Below, one piece after another: positions 32,513-41,772 of a stretch of DNA of 64,000 bases (position 1 is the first letter of the stretch; every line of letters begins with the position of its first letter). Both the position numbers and the translations under genes were made by a program. The stretch is from assembly GCF_036013525.1 (NCBI RefSeq), contig NZ_CP107853.1, forward strand, positions 6,572,001 through 6,636,000, in the 5' to 3' direction. Below the pieces are notes generated by a model. The model was not told where the DNA came from, searched no databases, and saw nothing but the letters and a program-made list of their open reading frames with translations. The DNA comes from Nonomuraea sp. NBC_00507 (GTDB lineage Bacteria; Actinomycetota; Actinomycetes; Streptosporangiales; Streptosporangiaceae).

Positions 32513-32580
32513 TTAACTCCTTCTAGTGCGATTCGATCGCTAACACAATCTACTTATGGGTGCATTGAAAGCGCAGGACG

Positions 32581-32695
32581 GGCAGGACAACCAGCGCACG
32601 AGGAAGATCACCAGGACACATGTACACGCGAACGGCGGCTTGCCCTGGCGCTTCCCGCCCGGTCTGGCTACGCCTGCCCGACGAGGAGATGACCA
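32581..32695 (+). repeat. 115-bp direct repeat, right copy
   Basis: Second copy of the repeat at 30641. It stands between the OLD-like gene start and the 3' end of the STAND gene, so the cassette 30756-32695 could have been inserted, or could be lost, by recombination between copies. Confidence 0.88.
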
Positions 32696-32748
32696 CAAAG
32701 ACCACCCTCGCGGCGCAGTTTACGCCCACTACAAAGGTTCGGTGCGTT

Positions 32749-34959
32749 TCACTCTTCTGCCGACAGGCCGTACCGGCGTAATTGTTCCCCGGCTTCCTGG
32801 CCCTGCTCCATCAGGAAGCCAACCAACTGCTCGGCAGCGTGCCAGTCACCAGCATCGACGCGGGCACGCAGCTCCTCCACTCGGCCCTGCTCCACCAGCA
32901 GTTCGGCTAACCGGTCGGCAGCGTGCCAATCGCCGACATCAGCACGGGCACGCAGCTCCTCCACTCGCCCCTGCTCCACCAGCAGGTGGGCCGTTCGCTC
33001 AAGGTCCGCGTTGAAGGCTGCACGCAGCTCATCCTCTTGATCCTGCTTTCCCTCCAGCCCCACCAACCGCTCGCCTGTCAGGTTGGCGAGGTCGGCGAGG
33101 TCGGCGAGGTCGGGGCGGACACGCAACCTTGCTTCCGGGCCCTGCTCCACCAGCAGATTAAGCAACCGCACCTGTGCCAATATCTTTTCATTGGTGACGC
33201 GCAACCGCATCTGCGCTCTCCGCTCCTGTTCCACCAGCAGCATATGCAACCGCACGGCAGCTACCACGTCCCCAGCGTTGGCGCGAGCATGCAACTCCTC
33301 GTCTCGGCCTTGCTCCGCTAACAAATTAACCAGCCGTATGCTTGCAAGCACTTCATCGGCGGCGGTCCCGGTGTGCAACTCCGCCGCCCCGCCATGCTCG
33401 ACCAACGGACTTAGCAATCGCAGGACAGCTACCACGTCCCCAGCGTTGGCGCGAGCATGCAACTCTTCCACTCGGCCCTGCTCCACCAACAGTTCAGCTA
33501 GCCGCTCGGCGGCATACCAGTCCCCAGCGTTGGCGCGGGCATGTAGATCCTCCTCCCGGCCTTGCTCCTTCAGGAGATCGACCAACCGCCTGTGGGCATA
33601 GTGCTCACCGGCATTAGCCCAGGCGCGCAACTCCTCCTCCCGGCCTTGTTCCACCAGGAGATCGACCAACCGCCTCAGGACATGGCGCTCACCGGCATTA
33701 GCCCAGGCGCGCAACTCCTCCTCCCGGCCCTGCTCCACCAACAAATCAACCAACCGGTCGACGGCATACTCGTCACCGGCATCAGCGCGAGCACGCAACT
33801 CCTCCACCCCGCTCTGCTCCACCAGCCAATCAACCAACCGTATCTGGGCATAAAGGTCGCCGGCATCGACCTGAGCCCGTAAGAGCGTGAGGCCCTCCTC
33901 CGTTCGCCCCTGCCGTAGCAGTAGATCGGCCAGCAACAAAGCGGCGTGCTTATTGCCACCATCGGCCGCATTTTGCAGGAGAGGTTCGGCGTAGCGGTAC
34001 AACAGCCGATTTCTCGCAGCCATAGCAGCGCGAACCTGATCGCCGGGATCAGTCAAGTGCTCGCACAGCGATTGCCAGGTACTCGCTGGCACCTTGGTTG
34101 CTCGTCTCTGCCCTTCTGCGTACTGCTGCAGATAGTCGGCGACCAGATAGCCGCTGATTTGCCCCATGGTGTTCGATGTGCCGATTGGAGCCAGCGCTGC
34201 GGCGGCGCCTCTCAACCTCTGCGAAGAGTAGGCCAGCGCGGCCTCAAACCAGTTGGGTGGCGCATCCGCACGTTGACGTGGGTTGCAGTAGCCGGGCGCG
34301 GCGTCGCGTAGCAGATCCGCGCCCAACGGGGATCGCACACCCAGGCGAGTGATATCGATCGCAGCATTAAGTACTGCCAAGGCATACGGGTCCGCGCTGT
34401 GCCACCGCTCAATCAACTGCGGAGCAGCCGCGATCACTTGGGTAAGCCCATAGTCAGTTGACTCAAGGGCCAGAGCAATTCGGCGGTCACCGCACTGGGC
34501 TGCGGCGCGGGCTCGCTCGTATTCGGCGTCACTGAAGGAAGAGGCCAGACCCACGACGCTTGCCAAGCCCAGCACCTCGCGTTCAACAGCATACGGGTCG
34601 TCTCGGCCTGGGATGGGTTGAGTGGTATAAGCGATGTACCGATCTGGCCAGAGTGTGGCCACCAGCACAGCTCCTGCGTCTAGGAGAGTCCGGACGGTCC
34701 CGGCGCGCAACCCGGCTGGGCCGCCGAGGTAACGATGCAGCTCATCCAGCCACACCACCAGCCGTGCGGGTACGGCTGCGGCGGCCCGGTCCACCTGCTC
34801 GACATCAGCTGGCTGCAACAGCCACCACTGCGGTACCACCGCGCGGACCGCCTCGTAGGCGCAGCGGGTCTTGCCGACGGAGGAGTCGCCGACCAGGAGC
34901 ACCAGCCCGCCTTGTTCGGAGGCGGTCTGGATTGACAGCGGCCACGACATACTCCCCAT
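32749..34959 (-). pseudogene. HTH-STAND NTPase-repeat protein, C-terminal part (cut by IS21)
   Basis: A 736-codon open frame. Only its first nine codons come from the IS end. Host sequence resumes at IQTASEQGGLVLLVGDSSVGKTR (Walker A), with Walker B ARLVVWLDELHR, then a helical STAND region to about residue 340. About twelve repeats of 28 residues of the form RLVDLLVEQGREEELRAWANAGER follow, TPR/Sel1-like. Removing the IS and one ATCC copy joins it in frame to the fragment at 37495, giving an 886-residue protein. The type resembles STAND sensors used in bacterial conflict systems. The truncated product might still be made from an IS promoter. Confidence 0.8.
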
Positions 34960-35048
34960 AGGCGGCCATTTAGCGCCCCACTGACGGCCACGGGATTCCC
35001 CACGTACGGCCAGATACCTCCCCGGTTCGTCCCGTCCAGACCTGGACG

Positions 35049-36587
35049 GTGATCATCGTCCGGGTGAAGAACAGCAGGGAGATCATGGAAATCCTTGAGG
35101 CATACGACCTCACGGGTAGTTACCGCGCTGCGGCCGAGCTGGCCGGGTGCGACCACCACACGGTGGCCCGGTACGTGAAGATGCGCGCTGCTGGGCAGAA
35201 CCCGCAGGACAAGCGGTATCGGGAGCGGATGATCGATGCGTTCCTGCCGAAGATCGAGGAACTGGTGGTCCGCTCGAACGGGAAGATCCGCGCCGATGTG
35301 GTCCACAAGCGGCTGGTCGCGATGGGGTTCACCGGCGGGGAACGCACGACCCGGCGCACGGTGGCCGAGGCGAAGGCGCAGTACCGCGCGGGGCAGCGGC
35401 GGGTCTATCGGCCGTGGATCACCGAGCCGGGGCTGTGGCTGCAGTGGGACTGGGGATGGGGTCCGGTGATCAAGGGGCGGCAGACGATTCTGTGGTGTGC
35501 GTGGCTGGCCTGGTCGCGGTTTCGGGTGGTCATCCCGGTCTGGGACAAGACCATGCCGACGATTGCGGCCTGCCTGGATGCGACGTTGCGGCGGATCGGT
35601 GGGGTGCCGGCCTATGCGCTGACCGACAACGAGAAGACGGTCACCACTGACCACATCGCGGGGATAGCGGTGCGCAACCCGGAGATCGTGGAGATCGCCC
35701 GGCACTACGGCATGACCATCCGCACCTGCGTGCCGGCCGATCCGGAGTCCAAGGGCGGCAGCGAGGCGACGGTGCGCATCGCCAAGGCCGACCTGGTGCC
35801 CACCGAGGTCAACCTGCGGGAGGAGTACCGCACGTTCGGCCAGTTGGAGGCGGCCTGTCGGGCCTTCGGCGAGGAGGTCAACGGCCGGGTGCACCGGGTG
35901 ACCAAGCGCCGCCCGGTCGAGCTGCTGGCCGAGGAACGGCAGCGGCTGCACCCGCTGCCCAAGCAGCCGTTCACTGTCGCCTTCGGCACCACTCGACGGG
36001 TCTGCTGGGACTCCACAATTTCGGTGGAGGCGGTGCGCTACTCGGTGCCCCACGAGCTGATCGACTCCCGCGTCTGGGCGCGTTTCCATGGCGATGAACT
36101 CGTCGTCACCGCCGTTGCCGCCGACGGCACCGCGCGCGAGGTCGCCCGGCACACCCGCGGCCAGGCTGGAACCCCCGTCATCGACGCCGCGCACTACCCG
36201 CCCCGGGAGAACAAGGAAGCCGACCGCACCCCGAAGGCCACCAGCGCTGAGGAGGCCGCGTTCTTGATGATCGGCCCCGGCGCGGCCACGTGGCTGGTGG
36301 AGGCCGCGACGGCGGGCACTCGCCGGGTCAAAGCCAAGATGGCCGAGGCCGTCGCCCTGGCCAAGCTCTACTCGACCGCCCAGGTCGACCGGGCACTCGG
36401 AACTGCCACGCTGACCGGCCGCTTCGCCGATGCCGATCTGTTGTCCATCCTGGACTACCAGGTCAAACACGCCAGCGACCAGCCCACCCGCGCCAGCGAG
36501 ACCCATAGCCTGCAACCGGGCACCTCCGCCTGGGCCCACTTCGGCACCACCCCCACCGGCACCGATCTCGACGAGGACACCTTCTGA
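35049..36587 (+). CDS. istA: IS21 transposase
   Basis: A 512-residue protein. An N-terminal HTH (IMEILEAYDLTGSYRAAAELAGCDHHTVARYV) precedes the DDE domain: LWLQWDWGWG, YALTDNEKTV and PESKGGSEATVR supply D, D and E. A C-terminal beta domain follows (SVEAVRYSVPHELIDSRVWARF). It starts at GTG 35049 or the downstream ATG 35085. It overlaps istB by one base (TGATG). Confidence 0.93.
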   Translation: MIIVRVKNSREIMEILEAYDLTGSYRAAAELAGCDHHTVARYVKMRAAGQNPQDKRYRERMIDAFLPKIEELVVRSNGKIRADVVHKRLVAMGFTGGERTTRRTVAEAKAQYRAGQRRVYRPWITEPGLWLQWDWGWGPVIKGRQTILWCAWLAWSRFRVVIPVWDKTMPTIAACLDATLRRIGGVPAYALTDNEKTVTTDHIAGIAVRNPEIVEIARHYGMTIRTCVPADPESKGGSEATVRIAKADLVPTEVNLREEYRTFGQLEAACRAFGEEVNGRVHRVTKRRPVELLAEERQRLHPLPKQPFTVAFGTTRRVCWDSTISVEAVRYSVPHELIDSRVWARFHGDELVVTAVAADGTAREVARHTRGQAGTPVIDAAHYPPRENKEADRTPKATSAEEAAFLMIGPGAATWLVEAATAGTRRVKAKMAEAVALAKLYSTAQVDRALGTATLTGRFADADLLSILDYQVKHASDQPTRASETHSLQPGTSAWAHFGTTPTGTDLDEDTF

Positions 36588-37378
36588 TGGCCACCCCGCT
36601 GCGTTCCGTCCACGCCTCGACCGGCGACCCGCTCGCCGAGGCCGTCGAGCTCACCAAGCGGCTGAAGCTACCGCACATCCGCCGGGCGCTCGCTGATCTG
36701 ATCCCCACCGCCAAGGCCCAGCGCTGGGATCCGGCCGAGGTGGTGCGCGTCCTGCTCGCCGAGGAAGCGGCCGGTCGCGACCGGGCCAACCTGCACACCC
36801 GCCGCCGGCGCGCGGGCTTCCCCGCAGGCAAGACCTTCGGCGACTGGGACGAGGGCGCCTCGTCCATCCCGCGCCCCACCCAAGATGCCCTCAAAAGCCT
36901 GGAATGGGTGCGAAGGCGGGAGAATCTGTGTGTCTGCGGGCCGTCGGGCACGGGAAAATCGCATTTCAGCGAGGCCCTCGGCCAGGCAGCGGTCGAGGCG
37001 GGGATGACGGTGGCCTGGTTCACCATCGAGGACCTCGGCGCCCTGGTCCGCCGTCACCGCGCCGACGACTCCATCGCCCGAGCGCTGGCCCGCGTCATCC
37101 GCTCCGATTTGATCATTGTCGATGACATCGGCCTGCTGCCGGTCTCACCAGACGCGGCCGAGGGCTTCTACCGGCTGGTCGACGCCGCCTATGAGCGCCG
37201 CTCGCTGGCCGTCAGCTCCAACCTGCACCCATCCGGCTTCGACGAGATCATGCCCAAGACATTGGCCACCGCCACCGTCGACCGACTCATGCATCACGCT
37301 CACATCGTGGTTACTCAGGGTGACAGCTTCCGGCTCACCCAGGCCACCTCAGGACAGGGCGTCAAGCCCTTCACCTGA
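36587..37378 (+). CDS. istB: IS21 helper ATPase
   Basis: A 263-residue AAA+ ATPase of the DnaC/IstB group with Walker A CGPSGTGKSHFSEAL and Walker B SDLIIVDDIGLLP, and sensor region LAVSSNLHPSGFDEIMP. It regulates IstA and target choice. Full length, so the IS could be active. Confidence 0.93.
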   Translation: MATPLRSVHASTGDPLAEAVELTKRLKLPHIRRALADLIPTAKAQRWDPAEVVRVLLAEEAAGRDRANLHTRRRRAGFPAGKTFGDWDEGASSIPRPTQDALKSLEWVRRRENLCVCGPSGTGKSHFSEALGQAAVEAGMTVAWFTIEDLGALVRRHRADDSIARALARVIRSDLIIVDDIGLLPVSPDAAEGFYRLVDAAYERRSLAVSSNLHPSGFDEIMPKTLATATVDRLMHHAHIVVTQGDSFRLTQATSGQGVKPFT

Positions 37379-37494
37379 CCCACGCATCCATCAACGGCGG
37401 GGAGATATCTGGCCGCCGTTGGGGACACCCTCATGGCCACCAGCGTGTGAACTATCTGGCCGCCAGCGGGGAGAGCTCAAAGGCCATTGACACA

Positions 37495-37975
37495 GGATTA
37501 AGGTCCTTACCCCGCGGGACCCGGAGTCGACGTCGCGCTCGATATAGCCCGGCAGTTCGCCGATCGCGCCCAGGGCGTCGATCGCAGCGTGCACCCCCAG
37601 TCGGCGCGGATCAGTCCGCTCCACTCGCTTTAGCCCGTCCAACCCCGAAGGCGCCTCGGTCGAGGCACGAATACGCGCCTGCTGCCAGTCCATCCATTGT
37701 TCGCGTGGAACACCGCAGGCGCGTAGATAAGTGTCAAGTGTCTCTGCCGTCGGCCGGCCCGTCTTAAGCAGGCCACTGAGCGTGCTGGCTGGCAACCGGT
37801 CAGGTCGAGCCGCCTTGTCCAGCGCAGTATAGGGTCGGCCAGCCCGCAGCAAGTTCAGCGCGTCGGCCAGTTCCGCTGCTGTGTGCACGGTCGCAGGATC
37901 CACCCGGTCTGCGTCTTGTGCACCACTGGATACCCGCGCTGACTGTGGGACATCGGCATCTTCGTCCTGTCTCAC
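37495..37975 (-). pseudogene. HTH-STAND NTPase-repeat protein, N-terminal part (cut by IS21)
   Basis: Starts at ATG 37975. The first 40 residues are acidic linker, then an XRE-like helix-turn-helix (LLRAGRPYTALDKAARPDRLPASTLSGLLKTGRPTAETLDTYLRACGVPREQW). Next comes LGVHAAIDALGAIGELPGYIERDVD leading into the STAND module. The frame enters the IS at LIL and continues as IS-coded junk to 37391. Reconnection to 34928 is exact and in frame. The HTH suggests self-regulation or recognition of a DNA trigger. Confidence 0.8.
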
Positions 37976-38247
37976 GTTCCTGGCTCCTCACCCGGAGACG
38001 ACCGTTAATCCGACAGGGTTTTGCGCCCTTCGGCACGGCATCCGAACTAGGCCGAACCTCTCACCCCACTATCCCTCCAAATAGCGACTTCCCGCTGTTC
38101 AACCTGCCGCAGCCCAGTTCAGGTCACAGCAGATTCCTTCGGACCACTACGCATCCGTTGCCGGACTCCGCGCCTGTGCGCTGCCATGACTCCATCACAC
38201 GCGACGTCGGCCGACCCGCATCTCCCGCAACCTGAGGAGTCTGATCA
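37976..38247. other. Divergent promoter region between STAND gene and small peptide gene
   Basis: 272 bp with no gene. It should hold the promoter of the STAND gene (minus) and of the peptide gene (plus). It is locally less GC-rich than the chromosome. No clear palindromic operator was seen. Confidence 0.45.
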
Positions 38248-38382
38248 ATGCAACACCTGCCCGAGTGGGTCCCCGCCGCCACCGCTCTGATCAACCTCGT
38301 CACCGCCCTGATCAACCTCGTCACTGCCCGCCGTACCCAGTCAGATGGCACGAACGCAGACAAATCAACTGGCGGCTACTGA
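38248..38382 (+). CDS. Small hydrophobic peptide with a duplicated helix segment
   Basis: A 44-residue frame. GAGGAG lies nine bases before ATG 38248. The N-terminus MQHLPEWVPAA is followed by a perfectly repeated 7-residue unit, TALINLVTALINLVTA, forming one likely membrane or amphipathic helix, then a polar tail (RRTQSDGTNADKSTGGY). A hairpin at 38432 may end the transcript. It could be a type I toxin-like peptide or a partner of the divergent STAND gene. Small and unsupported by homology. Confidence 0.5.
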   Translation: MQHLPEWVPAATALINLVTALINLVTARRTQSDGTNADKSTGGY

Positions 38383-38431
38383 CCGCTCCGGCGTGGCGAT
38401 AGGTAGCGTCATGTAGGAAAGATCTCCCGCG

Positions 38432-38463
38432 CGAACCACGTTGGTCACCGCCGACGTGGTTCG
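38432..38463 (+). terminator. Hairpin after the small peptide gene
   Basis: CGAACCACGT (38432-38441) and its exact complement ACGTGGTTCG (38454-38463) with a 12-nt loop. It lies 50 bp past the peptide stop. There is no T run. Confidence 0.5.
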
Positions 38464-38592
38464 TCGCTCTTAAGCGGAACCTTGAGGTGCAGCACCATCG
38501 TGCAGCAACCCCACCGGCCAAGGCTGACCACTCGCGATCTTCATGGGCGGCCTCACCGCTACAACGACCCTTATTGGCCTCTCTGCCACGAG

Positions 38593-38635
38593 TTCACACC
38601 GAAGAGGTCACTGGTTCGATCCCAGTATCGCCCAC
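38593..38635 (+). other. Middle att core (attR of element 1 / attL of element 2)
   Basis: The same 43 bp as in tRNA-Val(CAC). Only the tRNA 3' half is present, so no tRNA is encoded here. It is followed by a diverged hairpin (GAGGCCACATC..GATGTGGCCTC) and TTGATCTTC, then the 3' end of the second integrase gene. Confidence 0.92.
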
Positions 38636-38704
38636 CAACGTCAGAGGCCACATCTCCAACACGGGATGTGGCCTCTTGATCTTCTGAGTGACAAAGTGAG
38701 TGAC

Positions 38705-39895
38705 TTACGACTCCGGGAAGATCCGGTCCATCACGGTCGCACCCTCCTGGATCACGGGCCGGATCTGCTGTCGATAGACCTTCTCCGTCACGGCCGACCC
38801 TCCCGCGTGCCCGACGAGGCGGGCGATGTGCTCGATGGGGACGCCGTCAGCCGACAGTAGCGAGACGAAGCTGTGTCGGAGTTCGCGAGGAGTCCACTCC
38901 TTGCCAACCAGACCCGCCCTGGTGATGACGCGCCGAAACTCCCGCCGAACGTTGGCGGCACTGAGCTTGGTGCCCGTCCTAGTGGCGAAGACGAGATCGT
39001 TGTCTTCCCAGGCATCCCCCGCCGCTTCCCGGACCTTGGCTTGATGATTCCAGAGCTGCTGAAGCGCAACCACGCATCTCTGCGGGATCTTCAGAGTTCG
39101 GCGCGACTTGGCGGTCTTGGTGTCCCCACCGGCACGGTCGGATCTCCAGACGTAGATCCCGAACTCCTCATGCTGCCACCCGATCTCCTTGACAGTCGCC
39201 CAGGTCGAAGTCTTTTCATCGAGGGCGACGACGTAGGCCCATGGCAAGTCCCGGACCTCTTCGGTGCGAAGGCCGACGAGCAAGGAGACGAGGATGTAGG
39301 CGTGGAGCCAGGGTTTCGCCGTCTCGTTGGCCGCCAGCACCCGTGTGGCCTGGTCCATCGTGAGAGCCTTGGATGGCCGTCCCGTCTTGCCTTTGGGAAG
39401 CTCGCAGAGCAACACGACATTCCGCTTGACCTTGTCCCGAGCTTGAGCCCGAACGAGCGAGCGCTTGAGAATCGAGCGAAGCTCTTGGAGGGTCCGCGTA
39501 CTGACCTCTTTGGACGTGCGAGCCAACCATCGATCTACATCATCGGCGGTGAGTTCCCGGAGCTTGCGCGCCCCAAGTTCCGGAATGATGTGCTTCTCAG
39601 CCAGGGTGCGCTTGGTCTTGACGGTGGATTCCGCACGACCGGAGAGACCGAACTCTAGCCAGTTCCGTACTGCTTCGCCGACGGTGTCTCGGCCGGAGGC
39701 GACGACAAGACCATCGTCGTGGTCGCGGAGCATCTCCTTGAGTTTGTTCTTGGCTTCGGTCTTAGTACGACCTCCGGCTTTGCGGGTGATGCGTCGGCCT
39801 GCCGGGGTGTAGCCGATGGTCACTTCAGCGATCCAGCGTTGCCGAGCTTCGCTCCAGTACAGGCCGCCGTCGCCATGTGCACGTTGCTTGGGCAT
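38705..39895 (-). CDS. int: Tyrosine recombinase / integrase of element 2
   Basis: A 396-residue protein. The N-terminal AP2-like arm-binding part (GDGGLYWSEARQRWIAEVTIGYT) and SAM-like core-binding helices precede the catalytic residues: Arg in LLVGLRTEEVRDL, HxxR in RELRHSFVSLLS, His in VGHAGGSAVTEKVY and Tyr in KVYRQQ. It lacks the Cys-rich insert of the element 1 integrase. The stop is 70 bp from the att core. Its start overlaps the xis stop (TGATG). Confidence 0.94.
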   Translation of the reverse strand: MPKQRAHGDGGLYWSEARQRWIAEVTIGYTPAGRRITRKAGGRTKTEAKNKLKEMLRDHDDGLVVASGRDTVGEAVRNWLEFGLSGRAESTVKTKRTLAEKHIIPELGARKLRELTADDVDRWLARTSKEVSTRTLQELRSILKRSLVRAQARDKVKRNVVLLCELPKGKTGRPSKALTMDQATRVLAANETAKPWLHAYILVSLLVGLRTEEVRDLPWAYVVALDEKTSTWATVKEIGWQHEEFGIYVWRSDRAGGDTKTAKSRRTLKIPQRCVVALQQLWNHQAKVREAAGDAWEDNDLVFATRTGTKLSAANVRREFRRVITRAGLVGKEWTPRELRHSFVSLLSADGVPIEHIARLVGHAGGSAVTEKVYRQQIRPVIQEGATVMDRIFPES

Positions 39896-40110
39896 CAGGC
39901 GGCCTGCGCTTCCTGCTCCAGGAGCTTGACGTAGTCAGCGATGGCGTCGGCCGGGACACGTCGAGCACGTCCGGCCTTAACGGTACGCAGGCGTCCAGCG
40001 CGAATCTCTTGGTAAAGGTAGCGGCGGGACAGACGCAGAACGACAACGGTTTCGTCGATGTCGTAGAGCGCTTGGCCCGGATAGTGGACGACCTTTCCTC
40101 GGGTGGGCAT
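39895..40110 (-). CDS. xis: Excisionase / helix-turn-helix protein
   Basis: A 71-residue MerR-like winged helix: ALYDIDETVVVLRLSRRYLYQEIRAGRLRTVKAGRARRVPADAIADYVKLL. It is coupled to int. It differs from the element 1 excisionase, in line with the different integrase. Confidence 0.88.
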   Translation of the reverse strand: MPTRGKVVHYPGQALYDIDETVVVLRLSRRYLYQEIRAGRLRTVKAGRARRVPADAIADYVKLLEQEAQAA

Positions 40111-40140
40111 GGCTTGCTCCGTTCGCGGTCTGCGGGTTGG

Positions 40141-41769
40141 TCAGGCGGCGAGCGGTGTGGACGAGCTCTGTTCCCAGGTGTGGTGGGCGAGTTCTTCGTG
40201 TCCTGCTCGGGTGCGTTCGCGGGCTTGTGCCGCTGCCGTGTTGGCGAGGAGTTGGTCACCGGTGGTGTGCCAGCCGGTGCCTGCGTAGGTGAGGAAGCCG
40301 ATGACGAGGGTGGTTTCGTCGGTTTTGGTGTCAAGGTTTGCTTGACGGTGGAATGGCGTTGTTTCGGGGTGTCCCTCTGGCCTTGGGTGGCCGTCGTTGA
40401 GGGCTTGTGCGCGTCTGTAGGCGGCTCGTTCTTCGCGGATGGAGCCGAAGGTGATCGAGTAGCGGCAGGCTTTGGTGAGGAAGTGTCCGCCGAAGCCGAG
40501 CATGTGCGCCCACCTGCGCAATCCGGCCCATTCGGGTGTTTGGCCGAGGGTCCAGGCGGCGGCGATGAGGCGTTCGGGGTGGGTGCCGTGGGGGTTGGCG
40601 TACAGGTCGATGGTGTCGGGGGTGAGTCGCCGGGAGGTATGGCCGGTGACTTCGGTGCCTTTGGTGGAGTATTTGGCGAGGTATGCAGCGACGGCCTGAT
40701 CGTCGAGGGCGTCGCCGGAAGCCGACAGGGTGATGGGTCGAATCTCGTGTTGGCCACCCCAGGCAATGGGCCAGCCGTCGAGGCGAGTGGGGTGGGAGTC
40801 GGTGGTGTAGGCGATGGTGGTGGCGGCCAGGGTGACGGCGGCGATGATGTCGTCGGTGGTGATGCCGTCTGGGGGTGCGGTGATGGCGTCGGGGTTGTCG
40901 GGGTCGATGCCGTCCAGGCGGAGCAGGATGTGGAAGTGAACTGCGCCGCGTGCTTGGTATTCGGCGGCTTTGCCGTGAGAGAGCCGGATTTTGGGCAGGC
41001 CGCGTTGCCGAGCGAGCTGGTTGAGGTGGCGTTCGGCGTGTTGTTTGGTGCGGCGCCAGAGTTCTCCGGCGTGGTGGTTCCAGACGACGTGGTGGGCGTG
41101 GTCGTAGCAGTCGGCGCAGAGGGGCCGGCCAAGCTGTTCATCACCGGCGGCGTGGCGTTGCCAGCAGACCAGCGGGATCCCGTGCGGGCAGGTCGGGGCG
41201 TCGCGGCGGGCGTGGCAAGGGGCCGCTCGGCAGGTGCAGCGGGTTTTGTCGCGGCAGGTGCAGTGGCGCACATTGCGGGTGTGGACGAGGCCGAAGGAGG
41301 GGGCGGTGAGGGTGGCGAAGACGGCCGGGTGGGTGCGGACGCTGTCGGGGATGGTTTTTCCGCCGACGAGTCCGGCGCGTACCAGGTGGTAGGCGTCGTG
41401 TTGGTAGGTGGTGGCGCAGGCGGGGCAGACGGTGTGGCGTCGGTTGCCGCAGGCTTTGTAGATGACGCCGTCCGGCAGGGTCGTGGTGTGCCGGTGGGCG
41501 AGGATCTCACCAGTGTGGGTGTTGACGGTGGCGAGAGTGCCGTGGAGGCGGATCGGGTTCGTGCAGGCGGCGGCTGATTCGACGTGGCGGAGCCAGTCGG
41601 GGTAGTCGGGGCGTGCGGCGCGTTCCAGGGCGGTGCGGACGTGCTGGCGGGGTTCGTGCGCGAAGGGGCTGGACAGGTGGAGTTCGGTGTTCGCCCCCAC
41701 GCCCGGGGCCAGGGAAGCGGTCCCGGGAGTGAGAGCCAGCGCCGAAGCGATGTCGAGCTGGATGGGCAT
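40141..41769 (-). CDS. RepSA-type replication initiator (HUH endonuclease)
   Basis: A 542-residue protein. The HUH pair lies in GAVHFHILLRLDGID and the Tyr motif in YLAKYSTKG. The N-terminal zinc segment ACGNRRHTVCPACATTYQHDAYH matches the element 1 Rep. An additional Cys cluster (RHCTCRDKTRCTCRAAPCHARRDAPTCPHG) is unique to this copy and may hold further zinc. The C-terminus VIGFLTYAGTGWHTTGDQLLANTAAA ends in helical residues. Probably initiates rolling-circle replication of element 2. Confidence 0.92.
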   Translation of the reverse strand: MPIQLDIASALALTPGTASLAPGVGANTELHLSSPFAHEPRQHVRTALERAARPDYPDWLRHVESAAACTNPIRLHGTLATVNTHTGEILAHRHTTTLPDGVIYKACGNRRHTVCPACATTYQHDAYHLVRAGLVGGKTIPDSVRTHPAVFATLTAPSFGLVHTRNVRHCTCRDKTRCTCRAAPCHARRDAPTCPHGIPLVCWQRHAAGDEQLGRPLCADCYDHAHHVVWNHHAGELWRRTKQHAERHLNQLARQRGLPKIRLSHGKAAEYQARGAVHFHILLRLDGIDPDNPDAITAPPDGITTDDIIAAVTLAATTIAYTTDSHPTRLDGWPIAWGGQHEIRPITLSASGDALDDQAVAAYLAKYSTKGTEVTGHTSRRLTPDTIDLYANPHGTHPERLIAAAWTLGQTPEWAGLRRWAHMLGFGGHFLTKACRYSITFGSIREERAAYRRAQALNDGHPRPEGHPETTPFHRQANLDTKTDETTLVIGFLTYAGTGWHTTGDQLLANTAAAQARERTRAGHEELAHHTWEQSSSTPLAA

Positions 41770-41772
41770 GGG

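Larger units (their letters stand above)
34933..37494 (+). mobile_element. IS21-family insertion sequence, 2562 bp
   Basis: The ends begin TGACAGCGGCC (left) and, read inward from the right, TGTGTCAATGGCC. They share an imperfect terminal repeat with a CTCCCC block ten bases further in. Internal GGCGGCCA/GCCAGATA repeats near both ends are typical of IS21 multiple binding sites. The flanking GGAT (34929-34932 and 37495-37498) is a 4-bp target duplication. It contains istA and istB, both apparently intact. Confidence 0.88.
18304..38635. mobile_element. Integrative element 1 (pSAM2-type AICE), about 20.3 kb
   Basis: It is bounded by attL in tRNA-Val and the middle att copy. It contains the standard AICE set: integrase, excisionase, HUH-type Rep, a leftward accessory operon, an FtsK-like Tra, GntR/UTRA regulators and a Nudix gene. 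After that come cargo genes to the right end. An IS21-family insertion accounts for 2.56 kb. Element 2 follows without chromosomal DNA between, so the two form a tandem array. Confidence 0.9.

Noticed and set aside
30770..34959. A two-gene Gabija-like system made of the OLD-like gene and the adjacent NTPase gene
   Set aside because: Gabija needs a UvrD-like helicase partner; the neighbour is a STAND NTPase with repeats, separated by a direct repeat and split by an IS.
37391..37494. C-terminal extension of the STAND N-terminal fragment
   Set aside because: These codons lie inside the IS21 end and are an accidental read-through, not part of the original protein.
38593..38635. Partial tRNA genes at the middle and right att sites
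   Set aside because: Only the anticodon-loop to 3' end is present; there is no D arm or 5' acceptor strand, so these are attachment cores, not tRNAs.
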